From positions 62,315,160-62,379,159 of the forward strand of contig OX104130.1 of the NCBI GenBank assembly GCA_944470555.2: a stretch of DNA of 64,000 nucleotides. The letters are read 5' to 3'. This document shows positions 22,984 to 34,909 of this stretch, piece after piece. Origin of the DNA: Heterobilharzia americana. Lineage: Eukaryota > Platyhelminthes > Trematoda > Strigeidida > Schistosomatidae. How positions within the stretch are numbered: position 1 is the first letter of the stretch; the number at the start of each line of letters is the position of its first letter. The notes beneath the pieces were generated by a model. It did not search any database and had not been told where the DNA came from. It saw only the letters and a list, made by a program, of their open reading frames with translations. Both the position numbers and the translations under genes were made by a program.

Positions 22984-23160
22984 ATGGCCGGAATAGCCTA
23001 GTGGTAACGTCGCTGACTGCAACACTGGGTGATGTGGGTTTGAACCTCAGGTGGGACATCAGTTTCGTTGAGGTTGCAGATGCGCCTTGTTGACAAGTGC
23101 CAACAAGCACGAAACCTAGTTCTAGGGCTTCCTGTAGATTGCTGCCGTTCAACTAACATC
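22984..23160 (+). repeat. SINE2, best-preserved tRNA-like copy
   Basis: A-box TAGCCTAGTGGTAACG and B-box GGGTTTGAACCTC give a clear RNA polymerase III type internal promoter. The 3' part has GACAAGTGCCAACAAGCAC and GAAACCTAG: a hammerhead-like stem II (GTGC/GCAC) plus GAAA. The core CUGANGA reads TTGACAA (two changes), so this copy is probably inactive. The tail is GGGCTTCCTGTAG. Confidence 0.75.
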
Positions 23161-23164
23161 TATC

Positions 23165-23490
23165 GAAGTGTAAGGATTCAGTATTTAAAAATGGTTTTTC
23201 AAGCATGACAACACAAACAGGGTCAATAAATCAGCTGTCATAAAAGTTTAAAAAATCATAAAATGACTGTGATGAGTAGTGAATATTAATCAAACTACGA
23301 CTGGAATTGTATAAAGAATAATAAGTTTGGACAAGAAATTTCGTGATATGACGACATACTTCGAAACTGAACTGTGATCACAAAGAGCATAGCAACAAAA
23401 AAGAATAGCAAATTACTGGAGAAGTGAATAGTGTCAAACCGGAAAATAGAGGGGTGGGAGAGATTATTTCAAGGATTGGAAATTAAGACC
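23165..23490. other. No recognisable feature
   Basis: Nothing named. May include the 3' tail of the PLE that ends at 23495. Confidence 0.3.
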
Positions 23491-23494
23491 ATGA

Positions 23495-25100
23495 AAGGAT
23501 AAGAGGTTGAATAGTTTATCTTTTGCGTTCATATTTCAAGTTTCACTCTGTGGATAACAAGAGCTTCGGTGATGCAGCGAATACAAAGATATACGACCTT
23601 TAGAGGTTTTATTCTCATCTTATAGATGACTTTGATAGAGGCGATTCTTGAAATGAGGTGATTCATGTTCACGATGTATTAGGTTATAGCGCTTGTTATC
23701 GCTCCATTGTTACCTCTTTGTAACCATGAGGGATTATGCTCTTGAACCCTTTTGGATAAAAGTCGTACGGAACGATCTATATTCCTAGCTACACAAGAGC
23801 AAGTGAATTGATATATGCACATATTTGTGATCAACTGCGAAAGTTTTTCTTTTGAGTTGTTAGAAATTGTTGGGTGACAAGAGAATACTAATCTCAGCAC
23901 TGATACAAAGAATGTTCTACTTAGAGCGTTTGATGTCCTCCTTTTTAGAGTGTCAGTGACAGAATCACTCTCAAAGTTGTGATTCATTTAAAGTATCCTT
24001 TTTGGTACAGTAGTAGGGTTCTTTTTGAGAGATTTAGGCTTGAAGTGTGGTGGGAATCCATTTTCAATCAGGCTGTTGTTTAGAACAGGAATTTTCTCTT
24101 CTTACACATCAGGACTATAGATTCGCCTAATGCAGGTGGCAAGAGATATGGTCGGATTTCATTTAAGATTCATAGGGACCCAGCTATTAAGGTTCGTCAG
24201 TCCACCATTCTAAATCGGTTTCCCGCGAATCGACCTACTTAACATGCCATCAGCTGTTCATGTTAGCTTTACATCAAGAAAGTGAATTTTCGACCTCAAG
24301 AGTGAATCTACTTGCTGAGTGGCAGTTATTGAATATTTGCAGAACATGATTCAAATCATATTGATGATCACAGATAATAAAAGTACCATCCATGTACCTT
24401 TTGTATAGTTGAAAACCTTTGATCATTGATTTCAAGGGTCCGTTCTCCGAATTGGCCATAAAGCAGTCTACTGGTAGTGGACCTAGTAGGGATTCCATGG
24501 CGATTCCGTCTTCCTGTCTATAAATGACGTCGTTAAATGTGGACTGAACCTTAAATGTGTATCTAAGTATCAATCCCTTAAGGTGGAGAGTCAGTATTTC
24601 AACATTTATGTCATCATCTTCTATGTATCTACGTAAGAAGGAGATAGTTTCAGCTGGTGGAACATTGGTGAAAGGTCACTCGACATCAAATGATGTCATA
24701 CATTTATGAAATACGTCTACGTCTCTTATGCAATCCACAAATTCAAAAGTATCACGTCGAGAGTGGATGGCCATTCATCTTCATTTCGGCTAGCCATTTC
24801 ACGATTGGATGGAAAGGAGATTCAGACATGCCTAAAAACAGAAGAAAGAGTACACTGACCTTGTGAATTTTTAGTAACCCGTAAAGTCATGGAAATATGT
24901 GGCCTGTCAGTTTGATGCGTTCATAGAGATCACAGGCTTTTAGCTGATCATTTTTCGGTTTTTCAAAACATCATTAAGTTGTTGTTCATTTAGTTCCTTC
25001 TTAGTTTTATCGTTCGGTGATTTGTAGAATTTATTTTCATCAAAGAGTAGAGCCACTATTTTGTCTATTGTGTGCTAGGGTATTGATGACAGCAGTCTGT
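23495..25100 (-). pseudogene. Penelope-like element, longest copy
   Basis: Minus strand, about 1.6 kb covering most of a PLE protein in broken frames. From the 5' side: VALLFDENKFYKSPNDKTKK and NEQQLNDVLKN near 25050, SFDVE-PFTNVPPAETI (RT motif A) near 24670, IYRQEDGIAMESLLGPL (RT motif B) and LYKRYMDGTFII (motif C, YMDG for YMDD) in 24274-24573, GIY-YIG start CIYQFTCSCVARNIDRS, EHNPSWLQ in 23679-23987, then ISRIASIKVIYK and ITEALVIHRVKLEI at the C-terminus. The second catalytic aspartate has become glycine, and there are several stops and frameshifts. Confidence 0.85.
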
Positions 25101-25151
25101 AATGGTCGATTTAAAGCGTTGTTCTGATTTCATTTCCTTTTCAATTGTACA

Positions 25152-25690
25152 TTTATATTATTATTTATTTATCCCTTTGGTTCCTAGTGGAATATAGGGC
25201 TTCAGTAGCACACATCTATTGCACTCTGTTCTCTACAGTCTTTTCAACCTGACTCCACGAACGCCCACATACTCTCATTTCTTCCTCGCATCATCTCCTC
25301 CATATCACCCTCACCTCAGACGCCCAATTAGTCATTTCCTCTTTACAAGAGTTCCACCTGGCCTGGCTTGGAGAGGTGCGTGATGTCCCCGAATGGTCTT
25401 CTCAGTGTATGCCCAATCCAATCCATCTCCACTTCCTTCTGGATATTTATTGGGCTATAGGTTCTTGGTTGATTCGTTGACAGGTCAGAGTTCCTTGTTG
25501 CTTATTTTTATTATTCTGGCCATCTGATCTTATCTTGAGTTTTGAGTGAGCTGGCGTAGGCGGCAGCTGTTGATGAATGTGTGTAGTTTGTTGGGAATGC
25601 TTTTCGTGACGTACCAAGTCTCTCAACCACCATGCAGAAGCACTGACTTCACAGTAGTGTTGAAAATCCGGATCTTGTTATCTATGCTGA
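25152..25690 (-). mobile_element. RTE-clade LINE (family A) 3' fragment, twin of 21302-22035
   Basis: The forward strand starts TTATTATTTATTTATCCC, GGTTCCTAGTGGAATATAGG, the reversed family 3' end. Over roughly 380-400 bp it matches the copy at 21600-22013 in inverted orientation with only a few differences, one being a 9-bp gap near the GGCCTGGCTTGG block. Beyond about 25580 the two diverge. Confidence 0.78.
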
Positions 25691-25699
25691 GTACAGTAG

Positions 25700-26260
25700 A
25701 TTATTAATATTACTTCTAGTTAATCAATTAATCAATGATAATCGCTTTATTACAAACAGCATGTATGATACAGCATGGGATATTTCAACAAATTGGCTTT
25801 CTGTGCAATATTTCTAAAAGAAATAACTATTACGTCTGTTTAGTGTTAATAATTACAGTGTTGAAGGTATGAGTGTGAAACGGGAAGCTAGTGTTAGCAT
25901 CTGTTATCGATTAAGAAACTAACACAAAATCGAGGGTAATTTTGATGATGGCAGTTCAGTCAGCCAGCACATAAATTCGAAATCCCATACAGGCATTCTA
26001 GGAATACGTTCACTATTCCCATTGTGACAGCAATATCTTGTTTTCGATTTCGGGAACAGTAATGTGGCGTATTTGTGAGCATTTACAAATCCATTTCCAA
26101 CCAGTGGAACGCTTTTCCTTCGTTTTGTTCTTAGCTTAAAAAACGAAAGTTCGAAAACACGTTAAAAACGTGGGAGAGTACATGATGCATTCAGAAGACA
26201 ATTAAAAGATTAAAAAAACCTTAAGGGAAGAATCTGATGGAATATAATCGGTGGAAAGTA
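25700..26260. other. No recognisable feature
   Basis: AT-rich; nothing named. Confidence 0.3.
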
Positions 26261-26269
26261 TTTTGGTAG

Positions 26270-26790
26270 CCCAAGATTAAGGCTGGCCGCCTTATTCTCA
26301 CAAAGTTTTGTGAAGGAATAAACAGTCTGAAAATAACATTTAGTGTAAATATTCAAGCGTTAGATGATAAGGAGCGAACACATCTGCACCAGTGCAACCG
26401 GTTTTCAGACATGTTACTAAAGCGTCCTCAGCCACTGATCCCTAACCAGGTAGTCTGTATCTCTCTACATACCTTAGATCACGGACTTCATGAACTGGTG
26501 CCACACCTCATTCTAGCCACTCTTAACAGTCTTCCAACTCAATCTAACTTCCCCTAGCTTGCTACGTCGTGGGATCGGCATAACCAGTACATGTTGAAGG
26601 TTCATAACCTCATCAGTCAACTTACCTGTCTTCCCTAGTACCCTTCGCCTGACATCAAAGATGAGTAACGAATAATTATCCCAAGACCATAGTTCATACG
26701 AATACATTGCTATGCCCGCCTCTATACACAAGAGATGCGGGAATAATGCACTACTGGGTGAATAACTAATCAAGTATAGCCTTTTTAATT
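26270..26790 (-). mobile_element. RTE-clade LINE (family B) 3' fragment
   Basis: Minus-strand pieces of the post-RT region: SYELWSWDNYSLLIFDVRRR, LGKTGKLTDEVMNLQHVLV, WKTVKSG. The downstream (lower-coordinate) sequence matches the 3' part of the family-B copy at 58780-59540 (GAATAAACA-CTGAAGAT-like block). Degenerate. Confidence 0.6.
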
Positions 26791-26794
26791 TGCC

Positions 26795-28440
26795 AACTTT
26801 CAATAGCTTACATTTGGATAGAAGATAACTGAGAATTACTACGTTTACTCGACGCGCAATACGATTATCCTATGAAGTAAGCAGATATCTATACAAAAAA
26901 TTAAGGCAAATAGCTTTCTTAGATTTTTATTAATACAATGAAAATAATTAGAACAACAAAAATTAACTTTATTTACTCAAGGAATAATTAGTTTTGATTG
27001 TCAAAATTAATTTACTCTTCATTTAAGGTAAGGCATAACACAAGGGAGAACAACTAATTTGTCATTATAATAAGAGAAGACTTTTGAAGATAGTAAAAAT
27101 ATACAACTAGTAATTACAATAAAATTTATCGTAATTATATTGATAATGAGTAAAGTAACACTGTAATACTGTATTCAAATATTCTTATTTTTAGTTAACC
27201 AGATATACTGACGATATATTTTTCGTATGAAGAAAAGACGGAAACGTGAACTTCAAGTATAATTTCTACTGACCTCATCAAAATGCCATTTTTATTCGTG
27301 TATTTAATAAATTCAATTAACAGTTTTATTATGAAAGTTAAATTAGAATCTAGAAAATATTTTACTGTTTATCTTGAAAATAAATCAACTCAACTTTCTC
27401 TAAATAAGAAATCATTTACAACAGGATTAATAACCTGTAACAGTTTTATTTTCTTACAAAACTGTTATTGTTTGAAATACCGCTATACCGCTAAACTTAT
27501 TCTTTCAGTTAAACTATACTGGTTTAAACAAAAAAAAATAGATAGATATTTTATAAATATGTTTGAACACTAGAAATAAAAGATGAATCAGGAATGACAT
27601 GCATCACTGCACAAAGTTCTTGATTGTTGATCTGAGACTTATGGGAAGTGTAGACTGTTTGACTAAGGTTGCCATGACGATAGGAATCAGTGGTTGTAAA
27701 CTGTTGATGAAATCGGTAAAAATCAATAACAATGGCATAGATGTATTCAAGATTTGGCTTATTCTAAAGCTTTAACATTTGCATCAACTATTATCTTTAA
27801 TTTTTTTATTCTTTCACTCAACTTTGTCGATTTGGACATCAGCCTTTCTTATCCACATATTGTTTGGCAACTTGAAGTGTTGTACTTGTGAACAAGGTTC
27901 TAAACTGATTTTGTCGATCCGCCTTCCTATCATCTGGTTAATGAATACTTATGAAATACTCAGGTCAAGCAGTATTATTTACAGCTATGGAATTTCAGGT
28001 AGTAGAGAATATTTGTACCTTAGCATGAAAAAACTTCCTGGAACAAACCCCGAAACCTGGGGACCATTCAGCACTTATTAGATAAGAAATTCTCTATCTA
28101 GTTTTTAATACCTGTCCAATAAAAACTGCATATAATTTAGCCTACGACAGACATTTGACTTGATATCCCAAAGCTAGCGCAACCCATTGTATGAAGTTTC
28201 GATTGTTGAAGCTACCTGATGGTGTGCTTACTACAGTTAGTTAGTGTTATCACAACTATAACTCCTTATCACTTCAAGCTATCCCTGTACTCCGGGAATT
28301 AATGACGTTTGGTATTCTATCGGTACCAGGCTTTTTATTTCACCTTCAGTCATCACACTGAACCATTAACATCAGTCTGTCAGACCGAGGTTATCTGAGA
28401 TAGTCTCATCTATAATGTCACAGTTATATCGAGCGTAGCA
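26795..28440. other. No recognisable feature
   Basis: Strongly AT-rich from 26800 to 27580. The 96-codon (27283) and 100-codon (27779) frames show no family resemblance. Confidence 0.35.
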
Positions 28441-28444
28441 CTAG

Positions 28445-29090
28445 ACAGCTTCACCAGCGTATTATCGAATACCTGCCTTCTTGGTTGGGAAAAGATGCAC
28501 TGTTTTGTAGCATCTGCTTGATAGTGTTCACATGGTGAGTAACACGAAAGTGTTCAAAGTGATTTACTGCATCCCGTCGAACCTTTCTGATGGAGTTCGG
28601 GCTCATCTTAGTTGAACATTTAAGAATTGGAATGAGCAATCTGAAGCTGTGTATTCAAAAGAAATTTGTACAACCTTTATCCCTACCCTGGCGTAAAAAG
28701 ACTTAATGAGTGACCTTACAGATGAACTTCTAAAATGCTCTTCTTTCCCCTTTTATTCTTTAGTTTCCTTATCCCATTCATATCAATACTATTTTTACAT
28801 TCAAACTTTATTTATTCACTGCCTTCATCTTCCAGTATTATGCAACCTTTTCCAAGGTCTAACCTACTTTGTCTGTGTAAACACCTGTTTACATTGTCAT
28901 GTCCTTCTCAATATCCGTAATAAGCCTTGTACTATCATTAGTTTTATTATTCTGCAGTAAATAATCGTTGACTCACAAACTACCTTGATTGGTTCATGTT
29001 TTATGTATATACTGAAAGTTATATTATAATGAAGCCTTAGGGGGATCTAATTAAAAACAGTATTGTTCCCTTATATATCTCGTTATGATT
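28445..29090 (+). pseudogene. Penelope-like element C-terminus and 3' tail
   Basis: Plus-strand pieces: RIIEYLPSWLGKD (end of the GIY-YIG domain), then SEAVYSKEICTTF / LKLCIQKKFVQPLSLPWRK near 28640-28700 in another frame, the PLE C-terminal signature. The downstream tail to about 29085 ends TTCCCTTATATATCTCGTT, which matches TTCGCTTATATATCTTGTT at the end of the copy at 37578-38155, so this tail is part of the element. Confidence 0.65.
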
Positions 29091-29094
29091 TTGT

Positions 29095-30879
29095 AGTAAG
29101 CGAAAATCCTTAACCACAAAACTCATTCTAGAAAATGTTTTAACTGGAACATCTGACAAAAGATGAATGAAGTTAGTCGAAGGTCATTTAGAAATGACGT
29201 AACTGTATCTTTGTAAAAGTCAAGATATTTTAAACATACCCACTAACCCGGAGGTTGCTGGTTCAAATCTTATCATAGCTCAGATTTTCGTTTCACTTTC
29301 AATCATAATCTAGTAACAATCAGTAATATCTGTTTGCCTAGAATTTCTTCGAAAACCCATATACAACCATTATGCTTATAATAGAATATAGATATAATGA
29401 CAGAGAGATTTTTGGCAAAACATCACCATTCTTAGTAAAGAAATAACTTTTATTTAGATGTCTACATATGAACATTTTTCTCAAGAGATTGAAAAAATGT
29501 ATCCAAATGATTATGAGTTTAAATGTAAGCAAGCAAATAATGCCGAAAATTGGTTGTCTAATAATACTAATGATAGAGAATGGACTAAAAGAATAAATAC
29601 ACAAGAAAACTAGTTTTCGATAGTTGGTCGATTGAATGTATTCAACTCAGTGCATTTGTCATCATAATCAAATCATATATAATATATGCAACAATTTATT
29701 GAAAAGGTTCCAGATCCAAAATCTAAGAATATCCTGTTCACTACACCCTAGTAAATTCTAAGCGAAGATTAAATTCGATCGACAAGCTAATACTTTAAAT
29801 TACAAACTGTAAACATAGTGAAACAAAGTGAATATGACGACAGTTTGGTGTTCTCTGAGCTGAATGAAGTCAATGCTGAAGATGTCAGTAAGCCTAGTGA
29901 TGAAACATCCAAGACCTGCCATTACTCATCCTGAGCTAAAAATATTTTCCATCATTTCAAAATAAGTTTATTTCCATCAAATTTTTATTCTCACTCTTAT
30001 CAAGAAATTAATGCAAAGCTGTCCAAATAATGTTTCCTGATCAGAGTGTTAACATCTGTATTCGATAGCTAGTTGCTAGTGAGACCATGATCAACAATTT
30101 ACTTACTGATTTCATGTGAACTGGGTTATCTTCATCTAACAGAAACGCGGAAAAATTGAACATTGAATAATTGTTCAATTCAAAATATTGGAAATCGAAA
30201 GGTATCTTTTTCAGTGTTTTCATCCTATCTTCCTTCTCTTACAGAAATTATAGATTATCATAATAGAACTGTGAGAATCACAAAAAGTGAGGAAGGATCT
30301 ACTCAGACTTAACTTTAAGTTGATAAATTTGGAATCACTCGCTTCTCAGATTTACGAAAGCATTTTCTATATTCCGCCAACTTGACTGATTATCATGTCC
30401 GTAAATATCAAATAAAACAAGTGACGAAGACAAATCCTAATGTTTAGAAGGGAAAGATTTGTATCCGTTAAGCAATCAAAAGAAACTATTTCACAGCAGA
30501 TAAAAAGAAAACTTGTATTAGATAAAAGTATGTTAGTGTACTCCGATGAACTTCAACTTCGAATATTGAAGTTTATCAGAGATGAATACCAGAAGATGAA
30601 AAGATAAAAATCTAAATCAGAATGCTACTTATCAATTATCTATTATTATGAAGACACTACTTTTGAGCTTGGAATTCAATAGACATTCAGTTAATAAGGT
30701 ACTAAAACACAGACTAATGAATGCCATCAAAAAGCCTTCTATGTAGCCAATTTGCACAGCACCAATAGTAGTCGCTCGATGGTAAACACGTCTGTGAAGA
30801 GAAAACTGAAGCTGTTAACCACTTGTATGTGTTCATAAAAACTCACCTACTCTTATGGAGTATACGCAGAGGCAGTGTA
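29095..30879. other. No recognisable feature
   Basis: AT-rich. A tRNA-like 3' half (GTTGCTGGTTCAAATC, near 29253) is too short to call. A 30-bp block near 30600 (ATCAGAATGCTACTTA) recurs near 39515. Confidence 0.3.
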
Positions 30880-31110
30880 TCCAACATCGACATCAATACC
30901 TTCCATCAAGGTCAACTCAGATCAATCAATAGCTCCGTAATACAACATTATATTGACAGCTGGTATAGTTCCAGAAGATTCTATTGACTACAAAGTACAA
31001 CTTAATTCTTCACAGTATATCAAGTTGTGGTGGTATAGAAACTGAAACTAGAATTGTACATTCAAAAATAACTTTGCCATTCCATGTCCTTATTAACATT
31101 TTAAACTTTC
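30880..31110 (+). pseudogene. Possible Penelope-like C-terminal relic
   Basis: The plus strand reads LRSINSSVIQHYIDSWY, resembling the IxSSIxxHxxDxGH block of PLE C-termini, and further on a TFKNNFAIPCP piece where others have IQKKFVxPLSLP. Heavily decayed; assignment is tentative. Confidence 0.4.
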
Positions 31111-31795
31111 CAGATATTAAACCTAACCGATCTTTAAATTTTCTTTTTGTTATTACATAGACAATTTTAAGTCAGTTACTAGTTTTTCTTTCCTTTCTAC
31201 ATTAATAATTATCTACTCACATTGTTATGAATTGCTTAATTCTTGTTCTCAACTTGTTTATGTTGTCAAATATTTTCATGTTCCTTACGCTACTTCCATT
31301 TTCATAAGCAAAACGTATTAGGAATTATTGTTTGAGGAATATCGACATATTTACCAACACGTCTGCTTGTTGACTAAATTAAAACATTATTGTTTGGCTT
31401 CTGAGGATGATACACTGAACTTACACTTATTTTATTTGATAGTGATTCGATGTGTATTTTGTCTACTGTAGACGAGGAGCTTCTTTTATTCCTAAAATCT
31501 TATTCGACTCATTTTCATGACATTTGCCAAATGTAAACAGTATGTGACTTTGACAAATTTGATTTTTCAATCAACTCCCTTCAGTATACATGGAATTGGT
31601 AACGTTCACATGGAAATATAGCTACATTACTGAAATGATAGTCGATGAAGCAGGAGAGATTGGTTACTTACAAATTACGATTGGTATTGACAAGATACTG
31701 AAACTTGCAACAAAGTCACATTAGCGACCAGTATTCTTTTCAGTTTAGAGGTTTATGGGGAAAGATTGATTTCAAAGGCGGCTTTGGTTATGCAG
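31111..31795. other. No recognisable feature
   Basis: AT-rich, nothing named. Confidence 0.3.
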
Positions 31796-31804
31796 CAAAA
31801 TCAG

Positions 31805-31872
31805 TTAGGGGACCACTGAAAACCCTGGAGCATTGAACAGCTGTTTTGGATTCATCGACAGTGGGGACCCAT
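31805..31872 (-). repeat. SINE1 fragment, degenerate
   Basis: The forward strand has GACCACTGAAAACCCTGGAG and CATTGAACAGCTGTTTTGG, the reversed SINE1 tail and hammerhead stem III/GAAA block (GAAA reads AAAA). Confidence 0.5.
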
Positions 31873-32164
31873 CAGTAAAGCAGTTCATGACTATCGGTTC
31901 TGATGGTGAGAGCACTGAAATAACCGGTGGATCGAAATACAATGGTCCAAGTTTTCAAACAGTTGTCAATACATGACATTGTATAACCATCATCCAGTGC
32001 GATCGGAAAGTGTTTTGCTTTATACCTGACTTGGATGGCTCCATAGGTAACCAATTCTAATAAGAATTTAGACAAGGCTACCTTGAAACAGGTCACCCAG
32101 ACAGCAATGCATGGTCTTCTAAGTTAAAGTTTCGTGGAGATTTGATTGGTTTCTTCTTTTCGGT

Positions 32165-32265
32165 ATCCCAGTGTTCTAGCCCTCTATATTTGAATTCCTC
32201 ATGCTGCCTTCTTCTCTTCAGTCTCTATTAAGCGGTCGTTGATTTCTTGTGTTTTCCGACGTTAC
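32165..32265 (-). repeat. Putative LTR (3' side of the gypsy relic)
   Basis: CCAGTGTTCTAGCC, CCTCTATATTTG, CTTCTTCTCT and TTTCTTGTGTTTTCC occur in the same order as at 34778-34896. Confidence 0.4.
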
Positions 32266-34777
32266 AAACGCTACCAATAAACATTCTTATAAGTGGCGTT
32301 CATTATACTTATCCCTCATCTCCAGTCACGTGAATCACCTGATAGTTTCCTTCTCCGTCTACATTCCCAATTTTTCTTCTGAAATCAGCTGGTGTTTCTA
32401 TTTGTCCCCTCTTTTGGCCATGTAAAGTTAAGGCATCATGCATTTTGGTGACTGTGGTCCTCCTCGCTTTGGTAGAGCAGCTTTCATGATCATAACCCAC
32501 TTCATGAAGTATTTTTTCGTCTCCACAGTTCGTTCGGTTTCCCACTTAGAATGGTTTGCATTTCCTGCCTTCTTTTCGCTCAGAATTCTCGGTGTCCGTT
32601 TTTTGCCTATCTGATACATTCTTCAAAGCTCGCTTTCGTTCAGTTGGCAATCTCCACTTACTACGTTCCTGTTGCAGCGACCAGGTCTTCTTGCGTATTG
32701 GTAGCTGTGGAATTCTACCAGACATCAGGTTGGGAAGTGATTTCTTTTCATTGATACAGCGGCATGATGCACCGACAAGGGTCATGGAAACCGTGTCTCA
32801 AAGCCGCTTCCCATCAAGGTCAGCCACTACTTTCTTTCTGTCCAGTCATTTGTGTGTGATTGATGCGGTATCATTCATATTTTCTTGATGATTAGCTGTT
32901 CCATATACGATTTGAAAGCTTCACCCATCTTTGGTACTCAGTGGACTTCGACAATATTTCAAGTCAAGGCTTCAGTACCTGCATGCTGATCCCTTATCGC
33001 TACGGCATCTACACAATGTGTATCATGCAGTCATCAGCAACAGGTATTGGTTGCCACGAGGTGTCTGCGGAAACGATCCCATTGTATTCACCGAAAGTAG
33101 GTAGCTAGCTGCTGTAACTAGGACGAACTGCAATGACAGGTGAATGCACCGACTACCACCGAAGATATATCAGCACAAAATTCCCCGGGTCGTTTTCCAT
33201 ACTCAGCAAGTTTACACTATTTTAGAAGTTCTGTCGCCTTTGCATTATCTTTCCTGCTAGCTGGTGGGACTCATGATGAAGGTACCTTGGAATCATTGTT
33301 GCCCAGCTCCCACCAATATTTCACCAGGTTAGAGCCCCGGAGGCATTTAGTCATAAATAAGTAATGTTGTCATCTTCCTGTTTGATGGCATTTACTCCCT
33401 CAGCTATCACTGGTATTACTCCACTAAGTGTGGGATCTGACATCAGATGGCGAATTCTTAAGGAGTTGATTCCAATGCATTATTTCCATATGGAAACTCC
33501 GACATCTCAGCTTCTTCGTCTGGTGTCGCATGCGTCTGTAGTAACTTGCATCAGTCGAATCTAATAAAGGCTTTCCCGGTACTGGTAGTCTCAGAGTCAG
33601 CTTATTGTCTTCAAGAGTTCCTAAATAAGATCCGTTTTCTGTACTTTCTCTATTCAAAAGAAATTCGGTGTACTCAATAACTTATGCAGAGGTATTGCTA
33701 CGTCATTGAGAATTTTAACGAAGAGGGTATGGAGTGAGTCCGCCCCGAGAAGTCCGTTTCCCTATTAAATGCGGCACTTTTGTGAATTTTGCCGTCAGAA
33801 TTTTCCCAGCTGAGTGCTTCACTTCACTATTCTTAACTTTAAACCCCAACAATGTTGCTTTTCCTATCTTTGACTGACATTCCATCTTGATGACCCATAA
33901 TCCAAAACCTCAAGTGCATCTTACAATGACTTCTACTTGCTTCAGATGGTGATTTTCTATCTAGCTGTACTCCGCTGACCCATTTCCATACACCTGCACG
34001 TATTTCATATTTCTAAGTAGTGAAGACGTAAATCGCAAAAATGATAGTTCAAATGGTCTCGGAATATACCGATACTGTTTCTGTCCTACGATGAATCCCG
34101 CCTCATCTGTCACTCTTTATCGGTAACTACTGTTACTCCCATCAGAGGTCTAAAACTGAAAATATCATAACATTTTCCAGAAGATCCAATGTTCCTGGAA
34201 TAGTCCGCTTTACAGAATTCCAGTCCATGTATCAAAATTTAACACCGAATCTGTACTTATCGCTGGGTTTTTTCATCGGCAGGACTGGTGAAATGCCAGT
34301 CTCTTCACTGATACATTACATCTCCTGAACCTATCTGTCAACTTCGGCGTTTAAATAACATAGGACTCAACGCTCTGAAAACGTCATCATTCAATGATTC
34401 ATGACCAGGATTCTTTATTTCACGTTATCACAGTAGCCACAGGAGACTTCCATCTCTTACTTACTTCTCTCATTGATTCATGTTTAGTGTTTCTACTGCC
34501 GCTGCCGTCATACTTATCAGTTTATTTGCTTACTTTCACCAACTCATTAATATACATCGATTCTGCTACACTGACAAGATGCAACTGTTTAGTATACACT
34601 TTTGTAATGCCAAAAAAAACGCCTACAATTTATCATTTGAAGTAGGAAACACTCTATATAGTAATAATCTCCACGAGAGCAGCGGAAGCTGTTTATTGGA
34701 AATTATAACCAATATTCAATAAAAATATAAAGCCTTACAGTTAAGTCACACTAACAAACATTCTTATTATTTTCGTC

Positions 34778-34896
34778 AGCCCAGTGTGTTGTGAGTATTC
34801 TCACCCTCTATATTTGTGCTCGACATTCTACCTTCTTCTCTGTAGAATCTACACGACGTGATCATTATCAACTTCTTGTGTGTTACACATTATACA
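34778..34896 (-). repeat. Putative LTR (5' side of the gypsy relic)
   Basis: CCAGTGTGTTG, CACCCTCTATATTTGTGC, CCTTCTTCTCTG and CTTCTTGTGTGTTACA align in order with 32165-32265. TGT...ACA termini are plausible (about 34788 to 34895). Confidence 0.4.
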
Positions 34897-34909
34897 AAAC
34901 AACAACACT

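Larger units (their letters stand above)
32165..34896 (-). mobile_element. Ty3/gypsy-like LTR retrotransposon relic
   Basis: Minus strand, heavily decayed. From high to low coordinates: possible RT remnants (34300-33700), the start of the RNase H domain in 33424-33657 (LRLPVPGKPLLDSTDAS, matching the usual PxFxLxTDAS signature), then integrase-like pieces near 33040-32880 (VDAVAIRDQHAGTEA, MIPHQSHTNDWTERK) and a basic C-terminal region (RPGRCNRNVVSGDCQ). Weakly similar direct repeats at 32165-32265 and 34778-34896 look like the two LTRs. Total length about 2.7 kb, so gag/protease and much of the RT are gone. Gypsy rather than Pao is suggested by the domain order and the TDAS motif. Confidence 0.5.

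Noticed and set aside
27283..28081. Open frames of 96 and 100 codons
   Set aside because: Low-complexity, AT-driven composition and no family resemblance.
29235..29275. Possible tRNA (GTTGCTGGTTCAAATC block)
   Set aside because: Only a T-arm-like half; no matching acceptor stem or anticodon arm. Probably a SINE scrap.
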